Assembly: GCA_031556035.1 (NCBI GenBank) | Contig: JAVBTT010000005.1 | Location: 1 to 64,000 of the forward strand | Origin: JAVBTT01 sp031556035 | GTDB lineage: Bacteria > Bacillota > Clostridia > Oscillospirales > UBA929 | Direction: 5' to 3' | Length of the DNA: 64,000 nt | Part shown: one piece after another, positions 35,050 through 44,142 of the stretch | Layout of the letters: each line of letters starts with the position of its first letter | Position numbering within the stretch: position 1 is the stretch's first letter | Position numbers and translations under genes: made by a program | The notes under the pieces: generated by a model | What the model saw: only the letters and a program-made list of their open reading frames with translations | Databases searched by the model: none | Told to the model about the DNA's origin: nothing

Positions 35050-36444
35050 TTAAAGTCTGTACATTCCCAGATACTTTTTTGTCCCCTCCAGCATGGTGTT
35101 CCAGAGCTCGCGGGCGTCGGCCAGCGAGATTGTGACGAGCGGATCGTTGGCGAACGTCTCGAAGGCCAGCTCCAGGTCGCGGTTAAGCGCGGCCTCCACA
35201 ACGCACTCCTGATTGTGAATTGTCGCCGCCATAAGCGCGTAGACGCTGTCCGGCAACCGCCCTGCCACAACCGGGGAAACCGTGCCTGAGGCAAAGCGCG
35301 CGTTTGTCTCCACAACAGCGTCCGGCGGCGCGTTGGCAAACTGCCCCATGTTGGGGAGGTTGACGTTTGTGACGATTTCCCCGAGGCCCAGAATCGCCTT
35401 GATCTGCCTAACGCCGTCCTCGCCAGTCTCGTTGAGCTCGAAGCGGTCCTCTCCGGAGACGAGGCGGCGGCTCTTTTCGAGCCTGTCCGCAAGGTTTTTC
35501 ACCCTCCAGCTCACCGGGGTGAGATCGAAGCCCCAGCCGCGCGCCTGCTCCGGGCTCTGAAGGTACCATTTGCCCGGGCAGAACTCGGCCAGGTGCCTGT
35601 CTCCCGCCGCAGCAATTACTCCGAAGCGCAGAAAGAGGTCGAACTTGACCCTCTGGGTGCTGGTGAAAAACCGGTTGAACTCGATATCGCCGCCCCGATC
35701 CTCGCTATAGCCGCTTTTTCTGTGCTCCGAGGCGAAATCCCTGTAAACCGGCAGGAGGTCGATGTTTTTATAGCGCACGCTGTCTATCCATGTGAAGTGG
35801 TTGATGCCCAGCACGTTGACCTTGATATCCACACGCCCCGCGTCCCCGACTCCCAGGCGCTCCCTAAGCGCGCTCTTCAAAAGACTCTGGGTGCCGAACA
35901 CCTCATGGCAGCAGCCGAAGGCCTTAATTCCGGGAAAGACGCGGTACAGAGTCCGGACGCAGATAGTCATCGGGTTTGTATAGTTGATTACCCACGCGTC
36001 CGGGCAGTTCTCCTTTATTGCCAGCGCAATTTCCTCAAACATCGGTATTGTGCGCAGCGCCCTGACTATGCCGCCGGGGCCCGCAGTGTCTCCGACCGAC
36101 TGGTATATGCCGTATTTTTCCGGTGCGTGGACGTCGGACGCCATTTCGTCAAATGTGCCGGGCAATATTGAAATCACGACGAAATCCGCCCCCTTCAGCG
36201 CCTCTGGAAGGGTCTCGTACGCGCGGTAGATCCAGGGGGAGACGACCTCGCTGTCCTTTGGTATCCTGTTGCCTATGGTCTCGTTGGTTTTCGCGGCGGC
36301 ATAATCAATGTCGTACAAAGCCACCTCTCCGCACAGCGCTTTCTCCTGCGCCAGGTCGCTCATAAGCCCCCAGGCCCAGTTTCTGGAACCTCCGCCCACA
36401 TAGGCGATTTTCAGCCCGGTCGCCCTGTCGTCCTTGATTGTCAT
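35050..36444 (-). CDS. GH4 family glycosidase, probable alpha-glucuronidase or alpha-galactosidase
   Basis: 464 residues with the NAD-binding opening LKIAYVGGGSRNWAWGLMSDL and the conserved NYTNPMTICVRTLYR. The Mn-site cysteine is in FGCCHEVFG, reading CHEV; from memory of the GH4 literature, CHE(V) marks alpha-glucuronidases while CHS(V) marks alpha-galactosidases and CHG(H) alpha-glucosidases. LGINHFTWID carries the conserved metal-ligand histidine. GGGGGA precedes the ATG. GH4 enzymes act through transient oxidation by NAD+ and need Mn2+. Glucuronidase activity would fit the xylan theme of the left region. Subfamily is an inference. Confidence 0.85.
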   Translation of the reverse strand: MTIKDDRATGLKIAYVGGGSRNWAWGLMSDLAQEKALCGEVALYDIDYAAAKTNETIGNRIPKDSEVVSPWIYRAYETLPEALKGADFVVISILPGTFDEMASDVHAPEKYGIYQSVGDTAGPGGIVRALRTIPMFEEIALAIKENCPDAWVINYTNPMTICVRTLYRVFPGIKAFGCCHEVFGTQSLLKSALRERLGVGDAGRVDIKVNVLGINHFTWIDSVRYKNIDLLPVYRDFASEHRKSGYSEDRGGDIEFNRFFTSTQRVKFDLFLRFGVIAAAGDRHLAEFCPGKWYLQSPEQARGWGFDLTPVSWRVKNLADRLEKSRRLVSGEDRFELNETGEDGVRQIKAILGLGEIVTNVNLPNMGQFANAPPDAVVETNARFASGTVSPVVAGRLPDSVYALMAATIHNQECVVEAALNRDLELAFETFANDPLVTISLADARELWNTMLEGTKKYLGMYRL

Positions 36445-36473
36445 TGGTGGTTTTCCCCCTTATATTACGCTTT

Positions 36474-37166
36474 TTATTTGTTCAGTATTTTCTCCAAAAC
36501 AAGCCCCGCGCAGTCGATCTGATTGGGGATGGCACCGTTTTTGTCGCGCACACGCCAGATATCAGGGGTTATCTCATCGACCACATACATTTTTCCATCT
36601 TTGTCGCAGCCTATCTCTATCTTAAAATCTATCAGGGAGAGCTCCATTCCGGCCAGCTCTTTTTTCAACACCTCGCCAACTCTGGTCAGAATACCCAGCG
36701 CGATTTCGTACTGCCCCTCTATCAGCAACCCCTTCATGACGCACAGGCGCTCGCTGATGAGCGGATCGCCCTGTTCGTCGTCCTTCAGCGTCACCTCGGC
36801 GTAAGGCGGGTCAAACGGAATACCCTCGTCCAGAGTAAACCTGCGGCACATGCTGCCCGCCGCAAAGTAGCGCAGCACGAACTCCAGCTTGGGGACGGTG
36901 AGGTTCCGCACCCGCATCAGACCCCTGTCAATATCGGCTCCCAGATAGTGCGTTGGGATTCCATTTGTCTCCAGCAGCTCGAAAAAGTATTTTGAGACGG
37001 CCAGCCCCGTTTTCCCCTTGCCGGCGACGCTCCCGCCAACCGTGTTGGAGCCGGGGTCAAACACGCCGTTTTCGCCTGTGGCGTCGTCCTTGAAAAGCAG
37101 GCAGACCTCGCCGCTGACCTCATCCATGAGCACCGTCTTTGTTTTGCCATTGTACAGTGTTTTCAT
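36474..37166 (-). CDS. purC: Phosphoribosylaminoimidazole-succinocarboxamide synthase
   Basis: 230 residues, typical for the short bacterial enzyme. It opens with LYNGKTKTVLM (the ATP-binding KxxxxY/K pattern), continues with the GSVAGKGKTGLAVSKYFFELL region and the conserved LIDFKIEIGCDKDGKMYVVDEITPD segment, the metal/aspartate-binding motif. GGGAGAA lies eight bases before the ATG. It makes SAICAR from CAIR, aspartate and ATP in purine synthesis. It is not beside other pur genes here, which is unusual for Clostridia. Confidence 0.95.
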   Translation of the reverse strand: MKTLYNGKTKTVLMDEVSGEVCLLFKDDATGENGVFDPGSNTVGGSVAGKGKTGLAVSKYFFELLETNGIPTHYLGADIDRGLMRVRNLTVPKLEFVLRYFAAGSMCRRFTLDEGIPFDPPYAEVTLKDDEQGDPLISERLCVMKGLLIEGQYEIALGILTRVGEVLKKELAGMELSLIDFKIEIGCDKDGKMYVVDEITPDIWRVRDKNGAIPNQIDCAGLVLEKILNK

Positions 37167-37267
37167 TTGAGCTTCTCCCTTCAGCTTCTGTGTTATGCGT
37201 ATTCCAATTTACCACAAGAGCGCAGGACTGTCGATGTCTGCGCGTAAATTTTTTTATGGTGTAATAA

Positions 37268-37375
37268 TAATACCTGTTTAAAATCTGACGGTATTAATTT
37301 ACAGAAGCTTGCTGCGCCAAGCTTTCAGAGCGATGACAAACTGTAGTTTGTCATCGCTCTGAAAGCTTGGTATCA
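37268..37375. repeat. Second copy of the TAATACCTGTTTAAA repeat with a 26-bp hairpin
   Basis: 37268-37313 matches 20241-20286 with four differences. Beyond it, 37317-37342 pairs perfectly with 37345-37370 (26 bp, 2-base loop), and TATCAG closes the unit as at 20337-20342. It ends at the recG stop, so it may also act as the recG 3' end. Confidence 0.7.
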
Positions 37376-39433
37376 GTCTCTTCCCATATTCTCCATCAGC
37401 CTGTCAACCCGCCCGGCCAGGGCGCGGTGCGCCGGAAGAGAGAGCTCGGGATCGGAGGCGAGAATTGAGGCGGCGGTTTCGCGCGCCTCGCGCACAAGCC
37501 CTGTGTCCCCGGAAAGGTCGGCGAGCTTGAATACCGGCAGGCCATGCTGCCTGTCCCCGAAGAAGTCGCCGGGCCCGCGCAGGTCGAGGTCGGCCTCGGC
37601 GATCGCGAAGCCGTCGTTTGACGAGCGCATGATCTCCATCCTCTTTTCTGAGGTCTCGTTTGAGGTCTGTAAAAACAGCACGCAATAGCTCTCGTGCACC
37701 CCGCGCCCCACGCGCCCGCGGAGCTGGTGGAGCTGCGACAGCCCAAAGCGCTCCGCGTTTTCCACAATGATGAGCGACGCGTTGGGCACGTCCACGCCCA
37801 CCTCGATGACGGTCGTCGCCACCAGGATGTCGGTTTCGCCCCGCGCGAACGAGCGCATTGCGGCCTCCTTGTCCTTGCCCTTCATCCTGCCGTGCACAAG
37901 GCCGACGCGCAGCTCCGGGAAAACCTCCTCCCTGAGCCGCCTGGCGTACTTGTCCACAGCCGCCGCCCCTGTTGGCGCTGACGGGTCTGCGAACTCGTCC
38001 GCCGGCTCGTCAATCAGCGGGCAGATGCAGTAGACCTGCCTGCCCAGGCCGACCTGCTTCCTGACAAAGTTTTCTATGCGCACGCGGTAAGCCTCATCAA
38101 CAACATATGTCTTCACCGGCTTGCGCCCGGGCGGGAGCCCGCGCATCACCGTCACGTCCAGATCCCCGAACAGCGTCAGCGAGAGGGTGCGGGGTATCGG
38201 GGTCGCGGAGAGTATCAGCCTGTGAGGGGGCGGACCCTCCGATTTTTCGCTTAGCCCCGCCCGCTGGCGCACCCCGAAACGGTGCTGCTCGTCCATAATA
38301 ATAAGCCCCAGGTCTTGAAAGCCGACCCCCTCGGACAGCAGAGCGTGAGTGCCTATGCACAGCCCCGCCTCGCCCGAGGCGAGCGAGAGGCGGACGGCCT
38401 TTTTTTGCGCGGCGGTCATCCTGCCGGTCAAAAGCCGGACGTCGACTCCCAGCCGCGTCATCAGCGGCGCGAGGCTTTGGGCGTGCTGCTCGGCCAGTAT
38501 CTCGGTCGGCGCCATCAGCGCGACCTGACATCCGCCTCTTATCGCCATCAGCGCGCACGCCGCGGCCACAGCGGTCTTGCCGGAGCCGACGTCGCCCTGC
38601 ACGAGCCGACCCATCAGCCGCCCGGAGCACATGTCGCGCTCCGCGTCCGCTATGGCCGCCTTTTGGCCGTCCGTAAGCTCAAAGCCCAGCAGGGAATAAA
38701 AATCGCTCAGGTCGACCTTTTGAAGCCTTCTGCCCCCGGCCCGCAGGGAACGGCTTTTAAGCCTTACAAGCCCAAGCTGGAGCGTCAGCAGCTCCTCGAA
38801 CACAAGCCTCCTGCGGGCAACCTCCAGCGCGTCCCAGGTCTGGGGAAAATGGATGTTTCGCGCCGCGAAGCCCAGGTGGCAAAGTCCGCGCTCCCGGCGG
38901 ACATCCTCGGGAAGGGTGTCGGGCATTGAGTCCGGAAGCTTTTCCAGCGCCTGCTCGACAGCGTTTCGCAGCAGCGACTGGGGACAGCCCGCCGTGGACG
39001 GGTATTTCGGCAATATGCGCCCCGTGACGCGCCCCTGTTTGCCCTCCGGCTCAAACACCGGGTTGTTCAGCTCCGGGCTGAGCGCTGTGCCGGTCACCCT
39101 GCCGAAGAACACGTAGCTTTCGCCCTGTATCAGTGAATCCTGCACGTAGGGGGCGTTGAAAAATGTGAGGCGCATCATGCCCGACTCGTCAAAAACGGCC
39201 GTTTTGTAGAGGTCGAGGCCCTGGCGCACAAAGCTGTGCGTCACTGGCTGGGCGACGGTGGCGCGAACGCAGACCGCGTTGCCGGGCTCAAGCTCGCTCA
39301 GCTTTTTATAGACGGTGCGGTCCTCGTAGGCGCGGGGGTAGTACTCAACCAGATCTCCGCATGTGAAAAGGCCGAGCTTACCGAGCAGCCCGGCTCGCTT
39401 TTCACCTATTCCCTTGAGGTATTTTACATCCAT
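37373..39433 (-). CDS. recG: ATP-dependent DNA helicase RecG
   Basis: 686 residues, full length. The wedge OB domain lies in the first 190 residues. Helicase motifs: Walker A GDVGSGKTAVAAACAL near 285, DEQHRFGVRQR (motif II), LSATPIPRTLSLTLFGDLDV (motif III), and the C-terminal ATTVIEVGVDVPNASLIIVE plus QLRGRVGRG. RecG remodels stalled forks and branched DNA in the cytoplasm. It starts just upstream of the WG/SLH gene's 3' end, separated by 65 bp that include a fragment of the TAATACC repeat. Confidence 0.97.
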   Translation of the reverse strand: MDVKYLKGIGEKRAGLLGKLGLFTCGDLVEYYPRAYEDRTVYKKLSELEPGNAVCVRATVAQPVTHSFVRQGLDLYKTAVFDESGMMRLTFFNAPYVQDSLIQGESYVFFGRVTGTALSPELNNPVFEPEGKQGRVTGRILPKYPSTAGCPQSLLRNAVEQALEKLPDSMPDTLPEDVRRERGLCHLGFAARNIHFPQTWDALEVARRRLVFEELLTLQLGLVRLKSRSLRAGGRRLQKVDLSDFYSLLGFELTDGQKAAIADAERDMCSGRLMGRLVQGDVGSGKTAVAAACALMAIRGGCQVALMAPTEILAEQHAQSLAPLMTRLGVDVRLLTGRMTAAQKKAVRLSLASGEAGLCIGTHALLSEGVGFQDLGLIIMDEQHRFGVRQRAGLSEKSEGPPPHRLILSATPIPRTLSLTLFGDLDVTVMRGLPPGRKPVKTYVVDEAYRVRIENFVRKQVGLGRQVYCICPLIDEPADEFADPSAPTGAAAVDKYARRLREEVFPELRVGLVHGRMKGKDKEAAMRSFARGETDILVATTVIEVGVDVPNASLIIVENAERFGLSQLHQLRGRVGRGVHESYCVLFLQTSNETSEKRMEIMRSSNDGFAIAEADLDLRGPGDFFGDRQHGLPVFKLADLSGDTGLVREARETAASILASDPELSLPAHRALAGRVDRLMENMGRD

Positions 39434-39470
39434 AAAGCCTCTCGGTGTGTTTATACTATTGAGGTACCGA

Positions 39471-39491
39471 TAATACCTGACAGTATTTGCC
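39471..39491. repeat. Fragment of the TAATACCTG repeat family
   Basis: TAATACCTGACAGTATTTGC matches the start of the 20241 copy with the TTTAAAGCC segment deleted. ATACTATT occurs at 39453-39460. Confidence 0.45.
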
Positions 39492-39498
39492 CTTTGTA

Positions 39499-41364
39499 CT
39501 ATTTCTTAACCAAATCATGGACTTTCAGCAGGGTCGTTATGCACTGCTCGCGGGTGTACTGGCCCTTAGGCCCGAATTTGCCGTCACCAACCCCGCTCAT
39601 AATGCCGAGAGCGCGTACGCGGAGCACGTAGGGGCGGGCCCATTCCGATATCGCGTCCGTATCGGTGTAGCTGTCCGCGCCTGAAGTCGCGCGTCTGCCG
39701 CTTCCCAGCGCGTCGATCAGCTTGCTGAGTATGAGCGCGGCCTGCTCCCGGGTGATCGGGTCGTCCGGTGAGAACCTGCTGCCGCCTGTACCTGCGACGA
39801 CATTGAGCCCCGCCATCTTCTCCACGTTTATATCGTCCGTGTCGGTGAACTTGACGCGCAGCGGTATTTCCGAGCCCTTGATATGTTCATATAGCGCCAC
39901 CGCAAGCCCGCAGAACTCCGCGCGGGTCGCTGGGGACGAATATGCCCTCGCGAACCCCTCGGACACTATTTCCAGAGCTATGGCCCGCTCCACATGCGCC
40001 CTTGCCCAGCCGGTGGGGATGTCCTCGCGGGAGGTGAGCCGTATGAGGCCCCATTTACCGTCTTTGAGCGTCCAGAAGAGACCCGTAAGCTTTACATGCC
40101 CGGAGGCGACGGCGGTCATAACCCGATCCATCGCCGCGTCCTCACTGTAGCCCTCAAAAAGAGGCACGGCGGGGATGATTTTACTGTACTGGGCGGGAAG
40201 CAGCGCGTTGCCGAGAAAATCGGATATTCCCCACAGGCCTCCCGGGGCTGAGGTCGAGCGAACGAGGGTGAAATCGGCCCGCTCATATGAGATCGGGGGA
40301 TACGGGTCGCCGCTTTCATCAAAACGGACAATCTTCGAATCGGAGAACTCGTCAATAAATATGAGCTCCCCGTCCTTAAACGCTATTCCAATGCCGTCCG
40401 GCCCAGGCGCAATGCCGTCATATTCAAGCGGCAGCACAAGCTCGCCCCGCGTGTTCATAACGCCGTAAAGCGCACCGTCGCTGACAATCCACAACCCGTC
40501 GGAGAAAACCTCCTTGACGGAGTATTCAAGCGGCAGCTCCTCGCCGCTGACGCTCACAATTGAGCTGTCGCCGCTACTTGTCTCAGTGACAGCGACTCCG
40601 TTTTCCAGGCGGGCCGCGCTGTACTTGAAGGGGGTGAGCATCTTGCCGTCCTTGTCCGCGATGGCGCAAAGCCCCTCGGTCCAGACGACTGACATGCCGC
40701 CCTTAAAGCCCGACAGTGAGGCGTACGCGGGCCGGATCACCTCCGCGCCGGAGCTGCTGATAGCTCCGCTCAGCCCGTTTTTCCTGACCACCGCGCGGTC
40801 CTCGGAAAAATTGCCTATTTTGTCATAGACGGGCTCCGCCAGGATTTCGCCGGACACCGCCGCGAGCCCCCATAGCCCGTCCTGCTCAAACCTGAAAAGC
40901 CCTCCGGGGAGCAGCTCCGTCTTGGCGTAATCAAGCGGAGGGCTCACACCGCCGGCGAGGTTGATTATCTGCGTAACGCCGTTTTTCACGGACACGGCGC
41001 AGCCGTCCAAAAAGTCTGAAAGAGAATCATACGACAGCGCGACCATCAGCTTGCCGCGCAGGCTGAGCGCCCCGTATTTCCCGTTGAGGGCCGCGACATA
41101 CAGCCCCGAGGAGCACGGGCGGATCAGGTCGTAGGGTCGCTCGGTCAGCGTCTTGCCGTCCGTGCCAATCAGCTCGCAGCCCCGGCCCTCTGAGTATGTA
41201 ATGGCGGAGCCGCCGGTGAATTCGTACAGAGACTCCGTCTTGAGGCTGGGCTCGATCAGCGTCTCAAGCAGCGGAGCGGTTCCGAGCGCACCGACGGGCG
41301 GGGGTATTGCGGCGGCGATAAGCAGCGCGGCAAGCAGCGCTGACGCCAGTCTGTAAAATTTCAT
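39499..41364 (-). CDS. Secreted WG-repeat protein with C-terminal S-layer homology domains
   Basis: 621 residues from ATG 41364, eight bases after GGAGG. Signal peptide YRLASALLAALLIAAAIPPP. Residues about 60-400 hold WG-type repeats (NGKYGALSLRGKLMVALSYD, DGLWGLAAVSGEILAEPVYD, and similar). The C-terminal ~190 residues hold three SLH motifs, the clearest being RFSPDDPITREQAALILSKL and KFGPKGQYTREQCITTLLKV. SLH domains bind pyruvylated secondary cell-wall polymers, so the protein sits on the cell surface. WG repeats often mediate protein or ligand contacts. Exact role unknown. Confidence 0.88.
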   Translation of the reverse strand: MKFYRLASALLAALLIAAAIPPPVGALGTAPLLETLIEPSLKTESLYEFTGGSAITYSEGRGCELIGTDGKTLTERPYDLIRPCSSGLYVAALNGKYGALSLRGKLMVALSYDSLSDFLDGCAVSVKNGVTQIINLAGGVSPPLDYAKTELLPGGLFRFEQDGLWGLAAVSGEILAEPVYDKIGNFSEDRAVVRKNGLSGAISSSGAEVIRPAYASLSGFKGGMSVVWTEGLCAIADKDGKMLTPFKYSAARLENGVAVTETSSGDSSIVSVSGEELPLEYSVKEVFSDGLWIVSDGALYGVMNTRGELVLPLEYDGIAPGPDGIGIAFKDGELIFIDEFSDSKIVRFDESGDPYPPISYERADFTLVRSTSAPGGLWGISDFLGNALLPAQYSKIIPAVPLFEGYSEDAAMDRVMTAVASGHVKLTGLFWTLKDGKWGLIRLTSREDIPTGWARAHVERAIALEIVSEGFARAYSSPATRAEFCGLAVALYEHIKGSEIPLRVKFTDTDDINVEKMAGLNVVAGTGGSRFSPDDPITREQAALILSKLIDALGSGRRATSGADSYTDTDAISEWARPYVLRVRALGIMSGVGDGKFGPKGQYTREQCITTLLKVHDLVKK

Positions 41365-41436
41365 CTTCTTTACCTCCGGAAGGGGGAGGCCGGGATATCG
41401 GCCCTCGTCCCAAGCGTAGAGATTGCCATACAATTA

Positions 41437-41445
41437 TTATAGCAT
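41437..41445 (-). promoter_or_regulatory. Extended -10 promoter for the WG/SLH gene
   Basis: Read on the minus strand: TGCTATAAT, an extended -10 (TGn plus TATAAT). No good -35 is present 17 bp upstream. It lies about 75 bp before the chosen start. Confidence 0.5.
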
Positions 41446-41561
41446 ACGCCAGATCGAATGTATGTTACAAATTGCAGACAAACAATAGGGGATCAGGCTG
41501 CTGATAAAACCTTCCCGACCCGAAGCCCTCGCATAGTCCGAGCCGTCCCAGCCGGCGGTGT

Positions 41562-42800
41562 TTACGCGAGCTCCGACGCCAGCCTTTCTGCAAAGCTCTC
41601 AAGCAGTCCGAGATTTCCCAGCAGCTGAAGCAGCGTGTAGGTCTTTTTGCGCTCGCGTGCCAAAACCACGCCGTCTTTCAGCGTACCCGCGTCCAGCCCG
41701 ATGCCGGCCGGGCGGCTTGGAGCGCCCAGAGCTTCGAGCAGGGCGGCGATCTCTCCCGGCCGCGGCAGCGAACGCGCCAGCTCCAGTATATCCGGCCAGC
41801 GCTCCTGTATATTCTCAAAGGGCGGATTGGGGTTTTCTGTTTTGACTATGTCCCCGGCCGAGGCGCCGTACATCTCCCTCACCCGCCGCAGGGTCTCCGC
41901 GCGGTCCTCCGGGACGGGGCGGGCGAGTGCTTCGGGGAGCCATTGCCACATTGTCAGCCCGCAGATGGTGGCGACTCCCACCTTCGTCCCGTGAAGCACG
42001 GGGGGCTTGCCCTCCAGCAGGTAGCGCAGCTCCCAGTAGTGCGACAGGTGATGCTCAGTGCCGGAGGCCGGTCGGGAATCCCCGTAGAGGCTCATCGCGA
42101 TGCCGCTCATGATCAGCGCGTCTGTTATGTCGCGTATCACTACGGGCGAGCGGGTTTTGACCAGAGGCGCACCATCAAGGCACTTTTGAAGCGCCGTCTC
42201 GACCAGCGCGGCGACGCCCTCGTCCCAGCGCTCGCCGCTGAGCATATGCGCCAGCCTCCAGTCGGCCATTGAGGTTATCTTGCCGAAAATATCCCCCAGC
42301 CCGGCGGCGATCATATTCATCGGGGCATCCTTCAGCACGTCCGGGTCGCAGAATATCGCGTCCGGGATTTTTGTCTGCGGCGTCACCTTGAGCCCGCGCA
42401 GCGTCATCGCGGAGCTGGACGACGCGTAGCCGTCCATTGACGGCGCGGTCCCGACGACCGCGACCGGTCGGCCCACACGCGCCGCTATAAACTTGCACAG
42501 GTCGCCTATAGTGCCCGAGCCCACCGCCACTATGATGTCCCTGTCGGGAGAGTATGCCGCCGTCAGTCTGCCGACGGCGTACTCGTCCGCGACAAGCAGC
42601 TCGTCCGTGAACAGATACTGCGTAGCGTCAATATCGCCGAGCGCCGCGAGCAGAGCCTCCCCGGCGACCGCCTTCGTGTTTGAGTCCATGACGACAAGCG
42701 GCCTTTTGAAGCCCTTGTCCTTTATCCACGGGGCGGCGCGCCCAAGCGCGCCAGGCGCGGTGTCGATCGTCCCAATGATGTGCGAAAATTGTTCCCACAT
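41562..42800 (-). CDS. Glycerol-1-phosphate dehydrogenase, AraM/EgsA-like
   Basis: 412 residues from ATG 42800, eight bases after GGAGG. NAD-binding: VAVGSGTIGDLCKFIAARVG. The family signature VVGTAPSMDGYASSSSAM is clear. Metal ligands are the Asp of AAGLGDIFGKI, the His of TEHHLSHYWE and the His of VLHGTKVGVA. In Bacillus subtilis, AraM in the arabinose operon makes sn-glycerol-1-phosphate from dihydroxyacetone phosphate. Presence in a window with arabinan-type hydrolases is notable, but here it is not next to them. Hairpin array C-E lies directly upstream. Confidence 0.9.
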   Translation of the reverse strand: MWEQFSHIIGTIDTAPGALGRAAPWIKDKGFKRPLVVMDSNTKAVAGEALLAALGDIDATQYLFTDELLVADEYAVGRLTAAYSPDRDIIVAVGSGTIGDLCKFIAARVGRPVAVVGTAPSMDGYASSSSAMTLRGLKVTPQTKIPDAIFCDPDVLKDAPMNMIAAGLGDIFGKITSMADWRLAHMLSGERWDEGVAALVETALQKCLDGAPLVKTRSPVVIRDITDALIMSGIAMSLYGDSRPASGTEHHLSHYWELRYLLEGKPPVLHGTKVGVATICGLTMWQWLPEALARPVPEDRAETLRRVREMYGASAGDIVKTENPNPPFENIQERWPDILELARSLPRPGEIAALLEALGAPSRPAGIGLDAGTLKDGVVLARERKKTYTLLQLLGNLGLLESFAERLASELA

Positions 42801-42814
42801 AGTGCTACCTCCAC

Positions 42815-43002
42815 ATATTATTATCCGGCACACGAACATTCGATAAATTATTAACCGTATGCCGTGCCGGATAATAATATTTAATAACATATTACGACGC
42901 ACGGAAGTTGTAATGTATATCTACTCTTCGAGTGCGTCGTAATATTATTCCGTCACATAACAGTAGCAACATAAACCATACTCAGTGCGGCGGAATAATA
43001 TT
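42815..43002. repeat. Triple array of covarying hairpin repeats (elements C, D, E)
   Basis: C: perfect 17-bp stem (42815-42831 with 42864-42880), 32-nt loop. D: perfect 14-bp stem (42889-42902 with 42932-42945), 29-nt loop. E: 12-bp stem (42941-42952 with 42991-43002) extended by CAC/GTG, about 28-nt loop. Stems differ in sequence but keep pairing; the outer ends are A+T-rich ATTATTA/ATATTA-like and the inner ends G+C-rich. The array fills the gap between the VWA gene's stop and the AraM-like gene's start. Confidence 0.75.
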
Positions 43003-43005
43003 TAT

Positions 43006-44142
43006 TTATGCGCGGGGAATATTCATTCTGGACAAAGCCGTCTCCAGCACTCCCGCAAAGGCCTCCGGGCCGCAGGAGACGCAGGCGATCCCGCTTTGCG
43101 CGAGTGTTGAGGCAGCCTCGGCGTCATGCGCGGGCCTGCCCCTGTCACTGAGCGCGAGCAGCATGAGGACAGTTACTCCGGACTCACGAAGCCGCAGTAT
43201 TGCTTCAGTGGCCCCGCCGCCATCCCTGTCAAATAAATCGGTCAGTAAAATAAACAATGTCCTGTCCGGCCTGGACACCAACCCGGAGCAGTAATCCACC
43301 GCCCCGGCTATATCCGTGCCTCCGCCTAGCTGAAGGCCGAACAGTGCGCCTACGGAATCCTCTCGGCAGGCCTCGGAAATATCGGCCACCCGGTGGTCAA
43401 AGGCGATCACGCGCGTATCCAGCGCCGGAATTGAGCACAGCACGCCGCCCATCACCGACGCGTACAGCATCGAGTCCGACATGGACGCGCTCTGATCCAG
43501 CGCAAGTATTACGTCCAAGTCTCTGACAGCCTGTCTTTTCCGGAAAAAATACAGTTTTTCCGGAATAATTTTGCCGGATTTCCCGTGATAATTCCTCAGG
43601 TTCTTTTCGACCGTCCGTTTTACATCGACCACAGCGCCCGTCCCCCCCGCCGCTCTCTCCCTGCGTGCGTGCGCACCGGAAACAGCTCGGCGGATATCGG
43701 GTTCCAGCTTATTACGCATGGTCTCCGCGATCCCGCGCACATATTCCCTTGCCGCCTCGCGGGAGCTCTCCGGGATCAAGTTGCGATATGCCAGCAGAGC
43801 GGACGCCGTGCGCGAGTCCGGCTTGAGGGCCGCCAGCGCCCGGGGTGAGGACAACAGCCTTCGAAGCTCGGTACGCTCCACAATATCGCGCTGCATGAGC
43901 GCAATGGCGTCACCCGAAAATACTCCCCGCAGCTGAGCAAGCCTGTTCAGAAGTCCGAACCCGCCCCCGGTTTTCCCGGCGCCGCGCCGGGCCTCCGCGT
44001 CTTTCCCCGCCGGGCCGTAAACAGCCGACAGGGTATTGTCCACTCCGGTATACTGCTCGCCGAGCTCAGGAGGCTCCCTAAAGCCGTCGGACTCACCTAA
44101 AACAAGCCGCCACCGGGCTCTCCGTTCGCGTACGTCCATCAT
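43006..44142 (-). CDS. VWA-domain protein of a MoxR/DUF5682 gene set
   Basis: 378 residues. The C-terminal von Willebrand A domain starts near 205 with a full MIDAS: LALDQSASMSDSM (DxSxS), the threonine in GGGTDIAGA and the aspartate in LLTDLFDRD. The N-terminal 200 residues are helical and unclassified. It starts by a 4-bp overlap (ATGA) with the end of the DUF5682-like gene. MoxR ATPases act with VWA proteins as metal-dependent assembly or remodelling machines, so this is the probable substrate-presenting partner. Its 3' end abuts the hairpin array. Confidence 0.85.
   Translation of the reverse strand: MMDVRERRARWRLVLGESDGFREPPELGEQYTGVDNTLSAVYGPAGKDAEARRGAGKTGGGFGLLNRLAQLRGVFSGDAIALMQRDIVERTELRRLLSSPRALAALKPDSRTASALLAYRNLIPESSREAAREYVRGIAETMRNKLEPDIRRAVSGAHARRERAAGGTGAVVDVKRTVEKNLRNYHGKSGKIIPEKLYFFRKRQAVRDLDVILALDQSASMSDSMLYASVMGGVLCSIPALDTRVIAFDHRVADISEACREDSVGALFGLQLGGGTDIAGAVDYCSGLVSRPDRTLFILLTDLFDRDGGGATEAILRLRESGVTVLMLLALSDRGRPAHDAEAASTLAQSGIACVSCGPEAFAGVLETALSRMNIPRA

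Noticed and set aside
38282..38929. 215-codon open frame on +
   Set aside because: Antisense to the RecG helicase core.
42815..43002. Integron attC sites or a CRISPR array
   Set aside because: The hairpins have no conserved core trinucleotides, no cassette genes between them, and neither identical repeats nor spacers of equal kind.
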